A program made the position numbers and the translations under genes. The notes below the pieces were generated by a model. It made no database searches and was not told where the DNA came from. It saw nothing but the letters and a program-made list of their open reading frames with translations. A stretch of 64,000 bases of DNA. Origin: Paenibacillus sp. (GTDB lineage: Bacteria; Bacillota; Bacilli; Paenibacillales; YIM-B00363). Positions 8,054 to 17,119 of this stretch are shown here, one piece after another; within the stretch, counting starts at the first letter, position 1, and each line of letters opens with the position of its first letter. The DNA lies in NCBI RefSeq assembly GCF_035645195.1, contig NZ_DASQNA010000022.1, forward strand, positions 124,001-188,000, in the 5' to 3' direction.

Positions 8054-8272
8054 TTACGACGGCTCCTCGTCCAAGCCGGCGGCGGCATCGAATCCGCTGC
8101 CTTCCGGAACGTTCGTAAGTTCGAGTTTCCGCTTCACCTGATCGTCGATCATCTCGTACCATGCGCCGAACGCATCGTCCAACTGCTTCTCCCGTTTCGG
8201 GTCTTCGTTCGCATCCGAATCCATTTCCATGCCGCCGACGAATGGTTCGACATCATCCTCGCGCTCGCTCAT
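8054..8272 (-). CDS. Small acidic protein, unknown function
   Basis: 72 aa starting MSEREDDVEPFVGGMEM, rich in Asp/Glu with a central amphipathic stretch (DDAFGAWYEMIDDQVKRKLEL). No membrane segment, signal or known motif that I recognise. Strong AAGGAGGGGG site 6-7 bases upstream of the ATG supports that it is translated. It lies downstream of the SDR gene on the same strand but is separated by 85 bases, including a small CCGAA-TTCGG hairpin followed by ATTTTATT that may end the SDR transcript. Confidence 0.65.
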   Translation of the reverse strand: MSEREDDVEPFVGGMEMDSDANEDPKREKQLDDAFGAWYEMIDDQVKRKLELTNVPEGSGFDAAAGLDEEPS

Positions 8273-8357
8273 CGATGGTCCCCCTCCTTCGCACTGGAAT
8301 TGGAATAAAATGCCCCGAATTTTCGGCTTTATACCTCGAATAAGGTTCCGCGCATCG

Positions 8358-9152
8358 TTAAAATCCGCCCCGGGAATGAATGATTTGTCCGGTAATCCAC
8401 TGGGAATCGTCGCTGGCCAGGAAAGCGATCAAGCGAGCCGCGTCTTCCGGAAGGCCGAACCTGCCCATCGGAAACTGCGGCAGCAGGGCGCTCCTCGTCT
8501 CTTCGGTCATCCAGCCCGTATCGGTAGGTCCGGGATCGACCGCATTGACCGTGATCCGAAGCGGCGCAAGCTCGGCGGCCAACGATTCGGTGAAAACGGA
8601 CACGGCGCCTTTCGTCGCGGCGTAGGCGAGATTGCCGGGCATCGGACCTTTCCCTTGGCCCGACGTGAGGTTGATGATTCGTCCGCCGAGGACGTGATGA
8701 GGCCGCGCGGTCTGCTCGGCTTCGAGCATGCGGGCGAAGGCGGCGGACAGCATGAAGGTGCCTCGGATGTTGACGGCGCAATGCGCGTCGATGAGCGCTT
8801 CGGTTAATTGCCGGAAATCGGCGTCGACGCTGTACGCGGCGTTGTTCACGAGAACCGTCGGAAGTCCGACGGCGTTCCGGGCTTCCTCGAGCAGCCGGCC
8901 GGCCGACCCGGGAGCGGCGAGATCGAGCTCCATATGCGCGGCGCGAACGCCCGATTGGCGGAGCTCTTCGGCGAACAGGCCGGGCCAGCGCTCGTCGGCG
9001 TCGTTCGGGTACAAGCTTTTATCGTAATCGTGCAGATGCGTAAAAAAGATGTCGGCGCCTTCGCGGGCCAGCGCTCGGCAGACGGCGGCCCCGATGCCGC
9101 TCGGACGGCTCGCTCCCGTCACGATGGCGGTTTTACCTAGCAGTCTGGTCAT
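8358..9152 (-). CDS. Short-chain dehydrogenase/reductase (SDR)
   Basis: 264-aa classical SDR. Cofactor motif TAIVTGASRPSGIGAAVCRAL, NNAA motif (VLVNNAAYSVDA), active-site Ser within INLTSGQGKG and the catalytic YAATK motif (Tyr-x-x-x-Lys). The C-terminal ITGQIIHSRGGF is the usual end (normally DGG; here SRGG). The ATG at 9152 is chosen because GGGAGG lies 7 bases upstream; the upstream TTG would sit inside that site. Substrate unknown. ECF41 sigma factors often control oxidoreductases, and the sigma gene starts upstream on the same strand, so co-transcription is possible. Confidence 0.9.
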   Translation of the reverse strand: MTRLLGKTAIVTGASRPSGIGAAVCRALAREGADIFFTHLHDYDKSLYPNDADERWPGLFAEELRQSGVRAAHMELDLAAPGSAGRLLEEARNAVGLPTVLVNNAAYSVDADFRQLTEALIDAHCAVNIRGTFMLSAAFARMLEAEQTARPHHVLGGRIINLTSGQGKGPMPGNLAYAATKGAVSVFTESLAAELAPLRITVNAVDPGPTDTGWMTEETRSALLPQFPMGRFGLPEDAARLIAFLASDDSQWITGQIIHSRGGF

Positions 9153-9188
9153 GTCGATTCCTCCCAAGGGAAAGGTGGATGGCGGCCG

Positions 9189-10073
9189 TTACACCCGGGT
9201 CAGCTTCTCCGGATTCAGCACCATATACATCGTCTGGATCACCCGGCGATTCGGCTCGAGTTCGAAAAATGCGGCCCAGACGGCGGCAGACCCGCGCCCG
9301 AGCCGGACGCCGATTTGCCCGCCCTGTCGGATGAGGCTCGCTTCGCCGTCGAAGAAGCCTTTCGGCGCGATGCCGCGGAACAGCGCTTCGATGCGCTCGC
9401 TGCCGTAGATGACGCGCGTGGCCGCGCGAACTTTGCCGCCCGCGTCGGTCACGAGGCGCGCGTCCGCCGACAAGGAGGTCACGAAGCCGCGGAAGTCGCC
9501 CGTCTCGCAAGCGGCCAAGAACTGGCGCGCGAACCGTTCGGCGGCGGCCGCGTCCTCCCCCGCGGCTTCGCGAGCGGCGTCGCCGCCGGCGGGCGGCGGG
9601 GGCAGCTTGCGGCGGGCGCGGCTGATCGTTTGGCGGCAGGCGGTTTCCGATTTGCCGAGCATGGCGGCGATGTCGCGGTATGCGTACCCGAGCGCCTCCC
9701 GCAGGACGAACGCGACGCGCTCCTCCGGCGACAGCCGCTGGAGCAGCACGACGAACGCGTAAGACAGCGTCTCCCGCTTCTCCGCGAGCGCCTCGGGGTC
9801 GTTCGACGGAAGCGCGGGCGCCGGCTCGGGCAGCCAAGGCCCGATATATGATTCCCGGGTTTTGCGGGCGGATTTGAGCAAATTGAGGCAGCGGTTGGCG
9901 ACCGCTTTGGTCAGATAAGCCTTCGGCTGCCGAATGTCGGACAAGTCGCGGCCGCTTATTTCCAAATAGGTGTCCTGAACGACATCCTCCGCATCCGCAT
10001 ACGAGCCGAGGATGCGGTAAGCGAGACGCAGCAGCATGGGACGGGTATCGGCGACGAGCCGTTCTTCGGTCAT
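9189..10073 (-). CDS. ECF41-group RNA polymerase sigma factor with C-terminal SnoaL-like domain
   Basis: 294 aa. Sigma region 2 (LLRLAYRILGSYADAEDVVQDTYLE) and region 4 (LSPEERVAFVLREALGYAYRDIAAMLGKSETACRQTISRAR) are followed by an Ala-rich linker and a SnoaL/NTF2-like domain (about residues 180-294). This is the architecture of ECF41/SigJ-like factors, whose C-terminal extension modulates activity in place of a separate anti-sigma factor. The gene faces a carboxymuconolactone-decarboxylase-like gene, the standard ECF41 partner, across an ECF41-like double promoter. Likely autoregulated; the inducing signal is unknown for the group. Confidence 0.92.
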   Translation of the reverse strand: MTEERLVADTRPMLLRLAYRILGSYADAEDVVQDTYLEISGRDLSDIRQPKAYLTKAVANRCLNLLKSARKTRESYIGPWLPEPAPALPSNDPEALAEKRETLSYAFVVLLQRLSPEERVAFVLREALGYAYRDIAAMLGKSETACRQTISRARRKLPPPPAGGDAAREAAGEDAAAAERFARQFLAACETGDFRGFVTSLSADARLVTDAGGKVRAATRVIYGSERIEALFRGIAPKGFFDGEASLIRQGGQIGVRLGRGSAAVWAAFFELEPNRRVIQTMYMVLNPEKLTRV

Positions 10074-10123
10074 CCGGCGCGCACTCCTTCCTTAGGCGAT
10101 GACAGTATGATCCTAAGAGATAA

Positions 10124-10150
10124 GACAAACTTGATGGGTCGTTTGTGACA
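10124..10150 (-). promoter_or_regulatory. ECF41-type promoter driving the sigma-factor gene
   Basis: On the minus strand TGTCACA (10150-10144) is followed after exactly 16 bases by TGTC (10127-10124). This matches the ECF41 consensus as I recall it (TGTCACA, 16 bases, CGTC) in all but one base. It lies 51 bases before the start codon. Confidence 0.7.
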
Positions 10151-10173
10151 GCGGCGCGCCGCTGTCACAAACG
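10140..10173. repeat. Perfect 34-bp palindrome carrying two divergent ECF41 -35 elements
   Basis: Bases 10140-10156 (CGTTTGTGACAGCGGCG) are the exact reverse complement of 10157-10173. Each arm supplies one TGTCACA, so the palindrome couples the two divergent promoters. Confidence 0.85.
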
Positions 10174-10189
10174 GCTCGCTCTATTTGTC
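10163..10189 (+). promoter_or_regulatory. ECF41-type promoter driving the CMD-like gene
   Basis: TGTCACA (10163-10169), 16 bases, then TGTC (10186-10189). Same spacing and the same -10 as the divergent promoter. It lies 41 bases upstream of the start codon at 10231. Confidence 0.7.
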
Positions 10190-10230
10190 ATCGTATCAGA
10201 TTCGTCAATTCCAAGGAGGAGAAGATTCAT

Positions 10231-10689
10231 ATGAAGCTGCGAATGAATTATCGAGAAGCGAGTCCGGCGGCGTTCCAAGCGATGCTGCAGCTCGAAGGGT
10301 TCGTGACGCGGAGCGGGCTCGAACGAAGCGTGCGGGAGCTGATCCGGCTGAGGGTGTCTCAGTTGAACGGATGTTCGTTCTGCGTCGATCTCCATTCGAG
10401 AGAGATGCTTGCGCACGAGCCTCCGGAGCGCGTGTATTTGCTGCCGGTGTGGCGGGAAGCGCCCTGCTACACCGACCGGGAGCGCGCCGCGCTGGCGTTC
10501 GCGGAGGCGGTCGCGTTCATCTCGGAGCGGGGGGTGCCGGAGGAGGTGTTCGAGGAGATGCGAAAGCATTACGACGAAGCCGGCATCGTGCACTGCATCA
10601 TGGCGGTGAACGCGATCAACGCTTGGAACCGGCTCGCGATCGCGACGGGCATGTACCCCGGGGCGATGGAGCCGGCTTCGAAAGAGTAA
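10231..10689 (+). CDS. Carboxymuconolactone-decarboxylase-family (AhpD-like) protein
   Basis: 152 aa. Alkylhydroperoxidase core with the redox pair in QLNGCSFCVDLHSRE (Cys-x-x-Cys followed by His), the active-site signature of AhpD-like enzymes, and the second helix block MAVNAINAWNRLAIA. AAGGAGGAG lies 10 bases upstream of the ATG. Paired with an ECF41 sigma factor, the known context of these (COE) targets. Probably a thiol peroxidase or related oxidoreductase; the substrate is not defined by sequence. Confidence 0.92.
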   Translation: MKLRMNYREASPAAFQAMLQLEGFVTRSGLERSVRELIRLRVSQLNGCSFCVDLHSREMLAHEPPERVYLLPVWREAPCYTDRERAALAFAEAVAFISERGVPEEVFEEMRKHYDEAGIVHCIMAVNAINAWNRLAIATGMYPGAMEPASKE

Positions 10690-10697
10690 CTTTCACG

Positions 10698-10731
10698 GAG
10701 AGGATGGCGCGCGTTCCGCTGCCGTCCTCTC
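10698..10731. terminator. Hairpin between convergent genes
   Basis: GAGAGGATGGC (10698-10708) pairs with GCCGTCCTCTC (10721-10731) with one mismatch, in the 48-base gap between two convergent genes. No clear T-run, so the terminator role is inferred from position. Confidence 0.5.
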
Positions 10732-10737
10732 GTCATG

Positions 10738-11355
10738 TCAGGGGCGGTTTCGCCGACGGCGGACGAAGGCGTACGCGGCCAGGGCCGCTCCTCCGGCGGC
10801 CAGGGCAGCGAGCCGTCTCCAGGCGCGGAACGCGTCTTCCCCCCAAACGGGCGCGCCGGCCTCCGGCGTTCGCAGCGCATATCCTTTCCTCTCGGCGTAC
10901 TCCTGAAGCTTCTCCGCAACCGGTTCGGTTTCCCCTCTCGGCAAGCCGACGACGACATGGCCGTCCTCCGCAAGGGAGGCGGTAACGAAGCTCGGGGACA
11001 GCAGCTCGAGCCGCGGAGGGATGTCTTTCAGGAAAAACACGTACGACGTCCCGGCGCGAAATTTCATCGAAAAATCGGGGCATTCGAACCCGGCCGGATA
11101 ACGGTCCCGATCGTCGACGGTTTCGGGCATCGTCACGCGCTTCGGCGCCGGGCCGGGTCCCGCATAGATGTCCACGTCCACCGTCGCTAGTCTTCCGCCG
11201 CGTCCGACATCGACGACCGTGCCGTAGATCATGGCTTTCGCCGCGTAGGCGTCTTCGAACGTCCAAGGCGCCGGAGAACACGCCGCGGCGGGGACGGGGC
11301 GAAGGAGGACGAGTGCCAGCATCCATCCCGCAAATACCATCCATACGAGTCTCAT
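10738..11355 (-). CDS. Secreted, C-terminally membrane-anchored protein of unknown function
   Basis: 205 aa. N-terminal signal peptide (MRLVWMVFAGWMLALVLLRP, cleavage probably after PAAA), then CSPAPWTFEDAYAAKAMIYGTVVDV, a start resembling cysteine-led netrin/TIMP-like secreted proteins. An extracellular domain follows, then a C-terminal hydrophobic helix (LAALAAGGAALAAYAFV) and the Arg-rich cytoplasmic tail RRRRNRP. The layout suggests a type I membrane protein or a sortase-like anchor without an LPXTG motif. Function not recognised. Monocistronic, convergent with the CMD gene. Confidence 0.7.
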   Translation of the reverse strand: MRLVWMVFAGWMLALVLLRPVPAAACSPAPWTFEDAYAAKAMIYGTVVDVGRGGRLATVDVDIYAGPGPAPKRVTMPETVDDRDRYPAGFECPDFSMKFRAGTSYVFFLKDIPPRLELLSPSFVTASLAEDGHVVVGLPRGETEPVAEKLQEYAERKGYALRTPEAGAPVWGEDAFRAWRRLAALAAGGAALAAYAFVRRRRNRP

Positions 11356-11578
11356 AAGGCTCTCCTGCCTTTCCGGTTACCCTCCGCGAGGTTTGCGATT
11401 GTTTTTTAGACGTCGCGATAAGCCGCTTTGGATGCAGCCTCGGCGGAAAAAATTTCAAAAATTTTCGACCAATGGATAGACAATACCTAGCCTGCGGTCT
11501 AGTGTAATGGAGTGCCGAAGTTATTAGTATAAACTGGGAAGATTGACCTAGGAGATTAGAGTAATGTGGAGGGTAACC

Positions 11579-12805
11579 ATGCGAAGAGCGTTATGGGTAT
11601 TGAGCTTGTTCGCGGGAGTCGCCTTGTTCGCGACGGCCTGCAGCCAAGGGGAGGAGCCGGCGCAAAGCGCCGAGGCGGCGCCTGAGGCGAAGAAGGTAAA
11701 AGCGGAACCGGCGGGCACCGTTCAGATCGGGCGGGCCGTCACGGTCGCCGGCGTCGTCAAGTCGGCGGTCGCGGTGCAAATCGTCAGCGAGATCGGCGGG
11801 ATCGTCGAGGCGAAGCCGCTCGAGGCCGGAGACGAAGTCGGCAAGGACGGCGTCCTGTTGGAGCTGGAGAAGGATCAATACGAGCTGACGCTGCGGCGGG
11901 CCGAAGTGGCCAAGGAGCGGGCGGCGCTGACGTCCGCAACGTCGGAAACCGACCGCCGGAACGCGGTGCTGAACGCGGAAGGCGCGGTGGCCAAGGCGCA
12001 GTTGAACGTCGATCAGCTGCAGAAGGAATACGATCGTCTAGAATCGCTGCTGGCGAGGGATGCGGTATCGGCTGCCGAGGTCGAACGGGCCGCGAATCAA
12101 TTGGCGGCGGCGAAGCTCGACCTCGACTCGGCGCGCCGCGGACTCGAGCAGGCGAAATCGAGCTCGAACGAGCGGCTGCTGACGCTCGGGGTGAAGGAAG
12201 CGGAGGTCGCCTATCAGGAAGCGCTGATGCAATACGGGAAAACGACGATCCGTTCGCCGATCGCCGGGATCGTTACGGCGTCGGGCAAAGTGCCGGGCCA
12301 AACGGTCCAGCCGGGCGAGGCGGTCGCCGTCGTCGAAGATTTCAGCCGGATGTCGCTGACGGTGTCGGTGACGGAAGCGGACTTCCTCGCGATTCGCGGC
12401 AAGGAAAGTCTGACCGTGTCCGTTCCGGCGCTGCGGCGGACGGTCGAGGCGAGCGTCGCGTCGCTCGCCGCCTCGTCCGTCGGCGCGGGCGAAGGGTTCT
12501 CCGTCGAGCTGGAGCTTCCGAACGAGGACCGCGCGATATTGCCGGGCATGAATGCGGAGGTCGTGCTGAACGACGCCGGCGCCGGCGAGACGCTGGTCGT
12601 GCCTGCCGGGAGCGTGCTGGAAGAGAGCGGCGAGTCGTTCGTGTTCGCCGTGCGGGAAGGGCAGGCGCGCCGCACGCCCGTGGAAGTCGGCCGCGTGACG
12701 AAGGCGCACGCCGAAATCGTCTCCGGCCTTGCGGCGGGCGATCTCGTCGTCACCGTCGGGCAAGGACTGCTGAAGGACGGCGACGCCGTGGAAGTCGTAG
12801 AGTAG
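11579..12805 (+). CDS. RND efflux periplasmic-adaptor (MFP) lipoprotein
   Basis: 408 aa. Lipoprotein signal MRRALWVLSLFAGVALFATAC (Cys21), then barrel-sandwich half motif VQIVSEIGGIVEAKPLEAGDEVGKDGVLLELEK, a coiled-coil hairpin (about residues 105-210), and the second lipoyl half TTIRSPIAGIVTASGKVPGQTVQPGE. ATG 11579 is preferred over 11564 because TGGAGGG lies 5 bases before it. It links the RND pump (16 bases downstream) to outer components; in this monoderm the partners are probably the two TolC-like proteins further down. Confidence 0.9.
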   Translation: MRRALWVLSLFAGVALFATACSQGEEPAQSAEAAPEAKKVKAEPAGTVQIGRAVTVAGVVKSAVAVQIVSEIGGIVEAKPLEAGDEVGKDGVLLELEKDQYELTLRRAEVAKERAALTSATSETDRRNAVLNAEGAVAKAQLNVDQLQKEYDRLESLLARDAVSAAEVERAANQLAAAKLDLDSARRGLEQAKSSSNERLLTLGVKEAEVAYQEALMQYGKTTIRSPIAGIVTASGKVPGQTVQPGEAVAVVEDFSRMSLTVSVTEADFLAIRGKESLTVSVPALRRTVEASVASLAASSVGAGEGFSVELELPNEDRAILPGMNAEVVLNDAGAGETLVVPAGSVLEESGESFVFAVREGQARRTPVEVGRVTKAHAEIVSGLAAGDLVVTVGQGLLKDGDAVEVVE

Positions 12806-12821
12806 GGGGAGTTATAGCCGC

Positions 12822-15800
12822 ATGATGACAAAGATGCTTAAACGGCCGGCGATCGTGCTCTTGCTGTCCGTCATGACCGCCGCCTTCGGCGCCATCGCGA
12901 TGCTGACGCTGCCGATCAAGCTGCAGCCGAGCGTCAGCGCCCCGTACATTACGGCCATGGCTGTCGTCGATAAAGAGTTAAGCTTGGATGAAATGGAGAA
13001 ACAGATCGCGCTCCCGCTGGAGACGGCGGTCGTGCATAACGCGTTCGTGAAGGACGTGAACGTAACCACGACGACGTCGACCGTTATGGTCGATGTCGTG
13101 CTGAAGGATTCGGCGACAGAAGAGGACATCGCGCAAGCGAAAGACGATTTGACGCAGGCGATGAATTCGCTCAACGTCGAGCTGGACGTCAGCGACGTCC
13201 GGCAATATTCGACCGCCGATCAGATGGTCATGATGATCGCCGTTACGTCCGACGCGCCGGATCAGGAGAAGGTGCGGTCGGAGCTGCGCGACATCGTCGT
13301 GCCCGAGCTGCGGAAGCTGCCGGGCGTCAGCAAGGTGGAGCACAGCTTGAATTGGTACGACGTCTCTTACGTGTTCGAGCTGAAGCCGGAGAAAATGAGC
13401 AGCTTGCAGCAAACCGCCCGCGTCGTCGACGAAATTCGCGGCGCCTTCTCGCAGCCGCTGCTCGGCAATCTCGAATACGACGGAGGACAGTATCGCGTCA
13501 GAAGCGAGGCGCTGATCGGCGGGCAAGCGGAGCTGGCGAGTTACCGGCTGTCGTCCGGCAGCATGCTGGCCGACCTGGCGGACGTCCGCGAGGACCGTCC
13601 GGCCGATCATAACTACGCGATGCGCAACGGACAGCCTTACTACGAAATTTCGATCTTCGCGACGGAAGACGCTTCGGAGGTGAAGGTATCGGAACGGGTG
13701 CGGGCGAAGCTCGCTGCGCTGAACGACGGGGCGGCGACTTCGTGGTCGTACGTCTTCCCTTGGGACGCGTCGGCGTTCATCGGCAGCGCGGTCAAGGAGC
13801 TGGCGCTCAACATCGCGATCGGCGCGCTGGTCGCCGCGGCGGTGCTGTACGCCGTATTCCGCAGCATCCGGATTATGATGGTCATCGGCTTCAGCATTCC
13901 GCTGTGCATGTTCGCGACATTCATCGGAATGAGCGCGTTCGGTTACAGCATCAACATCATTACGCTGATGGGCATCGGGCTCGGTACCGGCATGGTCGTC
14001 GACGCCTGCATCGTCGTGATCGAGAACATTTTCCGCAAAATGGGGGAAGGGCTGCCGCGGCAAGAGGCGGTCGTGCAGGGAACGAAGGAAGTCATCGCTC
14101 CGGTTATTTCCTCGATCGTTACTACGATCTGCGTTTTCGTCCCGATCGGTATGCTGGACGGTATGATCGGGGAATTCATGAAGCAGCTGGCGCTGACGAT
14201 CACCGTTTCGCTGCTGGCGTCGTTGGTCGTCGCCGCGACGCTCATACCGATCTTGACGAGCCGCTGGGTGCAGCCGCCCAAAGAGTCGAACAAACGAAAC
14301 CGCGTGTTGGAAGGCTACGAGCGCATGCTGCGCTTCGGACTCCGCTTCCGCTGGGGCACGCTGCTCACGTTCGTCGCCGTGCTTGCGGTATCGTTGTATG
14401 CGCTAATCGCTTTCGTGCCGAAAAACTATATTCCGAACGTAAGCGATCGCAGCTTGTATATCGAATACGAGGTGGATCGCAACATCGACTACGCGACCGC
14501 CCGCGGCTTGGCGGAGACGGCGGCGGCGCGGATCGCGGACGTGGACGGCGTGATGGACGTGTTCTACTGGGGGAACGACCGAGAGACGCATCGCGGGACG
14601 CTCATCATCCTGTACGACCCACGCGATACCATGACGCGGTCCGACGAGGCGGTGAACGAAGACATCGAAGCCGTCATCGAGCGGACGATTCCGTACACGC
14701 TGCTCAGCATCGGGCAAGGTCAAGGCGATATGTCCGGGCGGATGGAGGTGTCGGTGACGGCCGCTTCGATGAAGAGCTTATCCGAGGAAGCGGACGCCAT
14801 CGCGGAATCGCTCCGTCTGCTTCCCGGCGTCACGGGCGTCCAAGCGCCGCTGTCCGACGAAGGGAAGGAATGGGTCATCCGGTTTTCGCCGGATCGGCTT
14901 GAATACCACAACATTACCCGGGGAGAAGTCGAACAGTACATCAGTCTCGTGCTGAACGGGGTCGACGACATCGAGCTGACCATGGACGGGGACACGGCGA
15001 CGGCTCGCGTAGAGTTCCCGACCGTCTATCGCCAAACGTCGGACGCCCTATACAAGCTGCCGCTGCGGAGCGATTCGTCCCTTACGGTCGAAGACGTCGC
15101 CGATCTGGCGCTCGTCGACGCCGAATCGTCCCGCGTCCGCAAGGACGGCATCTACGAAAGCACGCTGACCGTGTATTACGACGAAGCCGATAAAGCGTCC
15201 GTCGTGGAACGGGTGACGGCGTTCGTGAGCGAATACCGCTCGGCCGAAGCGCAGGTCGCGATCGCCGGCACGCAGCAGGAGCAGAACGAGGCGTTCTCGA
15301 AGCTGCTCGTCGCCGTCGGCGTCGCCTTCTCGGCCGTGTTCCTGGTGCTGGTCATGCAGTTCAACCGTCTGCGCCAGCCGCTGTTGATTATGCTGTCGCT
15401 GCCGTTCGCCATGATCGGCGTCGCGCTCGGCTTCCTGCTGTCCGGCCGCGTGTTCGACATCATGGCGATGATCGGCATCGTCATGCTCGTCGGCATCGTC
15501 GTCAACAACGCGATCGTGCTGATCGATTTCATCAACAAATCCCGCGACGCGCACCCGGACATCGAGTCGGCCGTCATCGCCGGCTGCAAGCTGCGCATGA
15601 AGCCGATCCTGACGACGACGCTCACGACCGCCGGCGGCCTCGTGCCGATGTTCATCGGCGGCACGGAGACGTCCGATTTCCAGACGCCGATCGCGACGGC
15701 GGTTATTTTCGGGCTGCTGTTCTCGATGTTCGTCAGCCTGTACCTTGTCCCTGTGCTGTATTTGATGATCGACGGGCGCGCCGCGGGCAAGGCGCGGAAA

Positions 15801-15857
15801 CCGCTGTTCGGCTGGTTCGGCAGAAAGCCGGCCGCGTCCGAGGCGGCGCCGTCATGA
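12822..15857 (+). CDS. RND-superfamily efflux pump (AcrB/SwrC-like)
   Basis: 1011 aa, HAE-type RND permease with twelve helices and two large extracytoplasmic loops (about residues 30-330 and 540-840). Begins MMTKMLKRPAIVLLLSVMTAAFG. TM4 reads GMVVDACIVVIENIF: only one of the two Asp residues of the usual VVDD pair is kept. TM10 reads GIVVNNAIVLIDFIN, lacking AcrB Lys940, as in many HME/HAE relatives. Proton-coupled export of hydrophobic compounds, lipopeptides or drugs is the family role (SwrC exports surfactin). Follows its adaptor and overlaps the next gene by ATGA. Confidence 0.92.
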   Translation: MMTKMLKRPAIVLLLSVMTAAFGAIAMLTLPIKLQPSVSAPYITAMAVVDKELSLDEMEKQIALPLETAVVHNAFVKDVNVTTTTSTVMVDVVLKDSATEEDIAQAKDDLTQAMNSLNVELDVSDVRQYSTADQMVMMIAVTSDAPDQEKVRSELRDIVVPELRKLPGVSKVEHSLNWYDVSYVFELKPEKMSSLQQTARVVDEIRGAFSQPLLGNLEYDGGQYRVRSEALIGGQAELASYRLSSGSMLADLADVREDRPADHNYAMRNGQPYYEISIFATEDASEVKVSERVRAKLAALNDGAATSWSYVFPWDASAFIGSAVKELALNIAIGALVAAAVLYAVFRSIRIMMVIGFSIPLCMFATFIGMSAFGYSINIITLMGIGLGTGMVVDACIVVIENIFRKMGEGLPRQEAVVQGTKEVIAPVISSIVTTICVFVPIGMLDGMIGEFMKQLALTITVSLLASLVVAATLIPILTSRWVQPPKESNKRNRVLEGYERMLRFGLRFRWGTLLTFVAVLAVSLYALIAFVPKNYIPNVSDRSLYIEYEVDRNIDYATARGLAETAAARIADVDGVMDVFYWGNDRETHRGTLIILYDPRDTMTRSDEAVNEDIEAVIERTIPYTLLSIGQGQGDMSGRMEVSVTAASMKSLSEEADAIAESLRLLPGVTGVQAPLSDEGKEWVIRFSPDRLEYHNITRGEVEQYISLVLNGVDDIELTMDGDTATARVEFPTVYRQTSDALYKLPLRSDSSLTVEDVADLALVDAESSRVRKDGIYESTLTVYYDEADKASVVERVTAFVSEYRSAEAQVAIAGTQQEQNEAFSKLLVAVGVAFSAVFLVLVMQFNRLRQPLLIMLSLPFAMIGVALGFLLSGRVFDIMAMIGIVMLVGIVVNNAIVLIDFINKSRDAHPDIESAVIAGCKLRMKPILTTTLTTAGGLVPMFIGGTETSDFQTPIATAVIFGLLFSMFVSLYLVPVLYLMIDGRAAGKARKPLFGWFGRKPAASEAAPS

Positions 15858-17119
15858 GGGGGCGCGCGGCATCGGCCGCCGTCCTCGCGGCGGCGTTCAT
15901 CGGGGGGTGGGCGGCGCCGGCTGCGGAAGCGGCGGCGTCGGCCGCGGCGGTTTCCTCCGCCGAGGCGCAGGAAGCGCGCGTCGTCACGCTCGAGGAGGCG
16001 CTGCGGCGAGCTTCGGCCGTCCCGCGCCAGGAAGCGTCGCTGCAGCGGTCGATCGACGGCCTGCGCCGCCAGTTGGACCGCGCGAGCAAGCAGCTAGGCG
16101 AGAATTCGTATATCGATTACTTCACGCTCTACGAGAAATCGCAGCGGAACGAACCGTTCGATCAAGCGGAGCGGGATCGGTTCCGGCACTACAACGAGAT
16201 GTATTACTTCATGGTGATGGAGATGTCCGAGCGGGATCGGTTCAACAGCTTCGTCGCGCCGAGAGAGTTGACGGCGGCGGAGCTGACCGCTTCGATTCGA
16301 AAGCTCGAGTGGCAGCAACGACAAATCCGTCCCGCGGCGGAGCTCGCTCTGCGGGAGCTCTTCCACGGCATCGCCGGGCTCAAGGAGCAAATCGAGCTGC
16401 TCGAGGCGAAGCTGGAGCTGGAGCGGCTTCGGCTCGAGCAAGATCCTGGGCGCCGAACGGCGGCGGAGACGAGAGTGCTCGAGCTCGAGCACGAAACGAC
16501 GGCGCTGACGAAGCGGACGCTTACGCGGTCGCTCGCGATCGCGGAAGCCGCCTTGAAGAAGGAGCTCGGCATCCCGTTCCGGTCGGCCGTCGCGATTCGT
16601 TCGGAGGAGCCCGCCGCGCCGGAGCTGCAGCCGCTGAAGCGGTACGAAGCGCTCGCGCTGGAACGGCGGGCGGAGGCGCTGTCGGCGGCGCTGGACGAGG
16701 AGCTGAAGCGGCGCAAGGCGGCATTGGCCGAGAGATATATTGCGGACCCGGAGGCCGAGGAGCGGAAGGAATCGCGCATGGAAGCGGAGGAGGCGGCCGC
16801 CGCGCTCGCGGAGGCGCGGGCGCGGATCGCGGAGGACGTCGCTAACGCGTACGCCGCCGCCGCGGATCGGCGGTACGCCTGGGAGCAGGCCGAGGAACGG
16901 GCGGCGCAGGCTCGCTCGCTTCAGGGCATTGCGGAGCGGATGGCGGAGACGGGCGCGGGGACGAGTCTTGCGGCGAAGGAAGCCGCATGGGCTGCCGCCG
17001 AAGCGGAGGTCCGCGCGAAAGAAGCGAAGAGAGCGTACGAGCTGGCTTGGCATCGGCTTACGGCCGCGAGCGGCATCGGGCCGGGCTACGCTCAAGGAGA
17101 GGAGGCGTCAATGCCATGA
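15854..17119 (+). CDS. TolC-like secreted coiled-coil protein (first of two)
   Basis: 421 aa. Signal peptide (AAVLAAAFIGGWAAPAAEAAA), then VVTLEEALRRA, the usual opening of TolC/OEP repeats, and long Glu/Lys/Ala-rich helices (LKEQIELLEAKLELERLRLE; EAEERKESRMEAEEAAAALAEARARIAEDVANAYAAAADR). No beta-barrel strand pattern is obvious. ATGA overlap with the pump gene shows translational coupling. A monoderm has no outer membrane, so it may span the wall or cap the adaptor (inference). Confidence 0.7.
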   Translation: MRGRAASAAVLAAAFIGGWAAPAAEAAASAAAVSSAEAQEARVVTLEEALRRASAVPRQEASLQRSIDGLRRQLDRASKQLGENSYIDYFTLYEKSQRNEPFDQAERDRFRHYNEMYYFMVMEMSERDRFNSFVAPRELTAAELTASIRKLEWQQRQIRPAAELALRELFHGIAGLKEQIELLEAKLELERLRLEQDPGRRTAAETRVLELEHETTALTKRTLTRSLAIAEAALKKELGIPFRSAVAIRSEEPAAPELQPLKRYEALALERRAEALSAALDEELKRRKAALAERYIADPEAEERKESRMEAEEAAAALAEARARIAEDVANAYAAAADRRYAWEQAEERAAQARSLQGIAERMAETGAGTSLAAKEAAWAAAEAEVRAKEAKRAYELAWHRLTAASGIGPGYAQGEEASMP

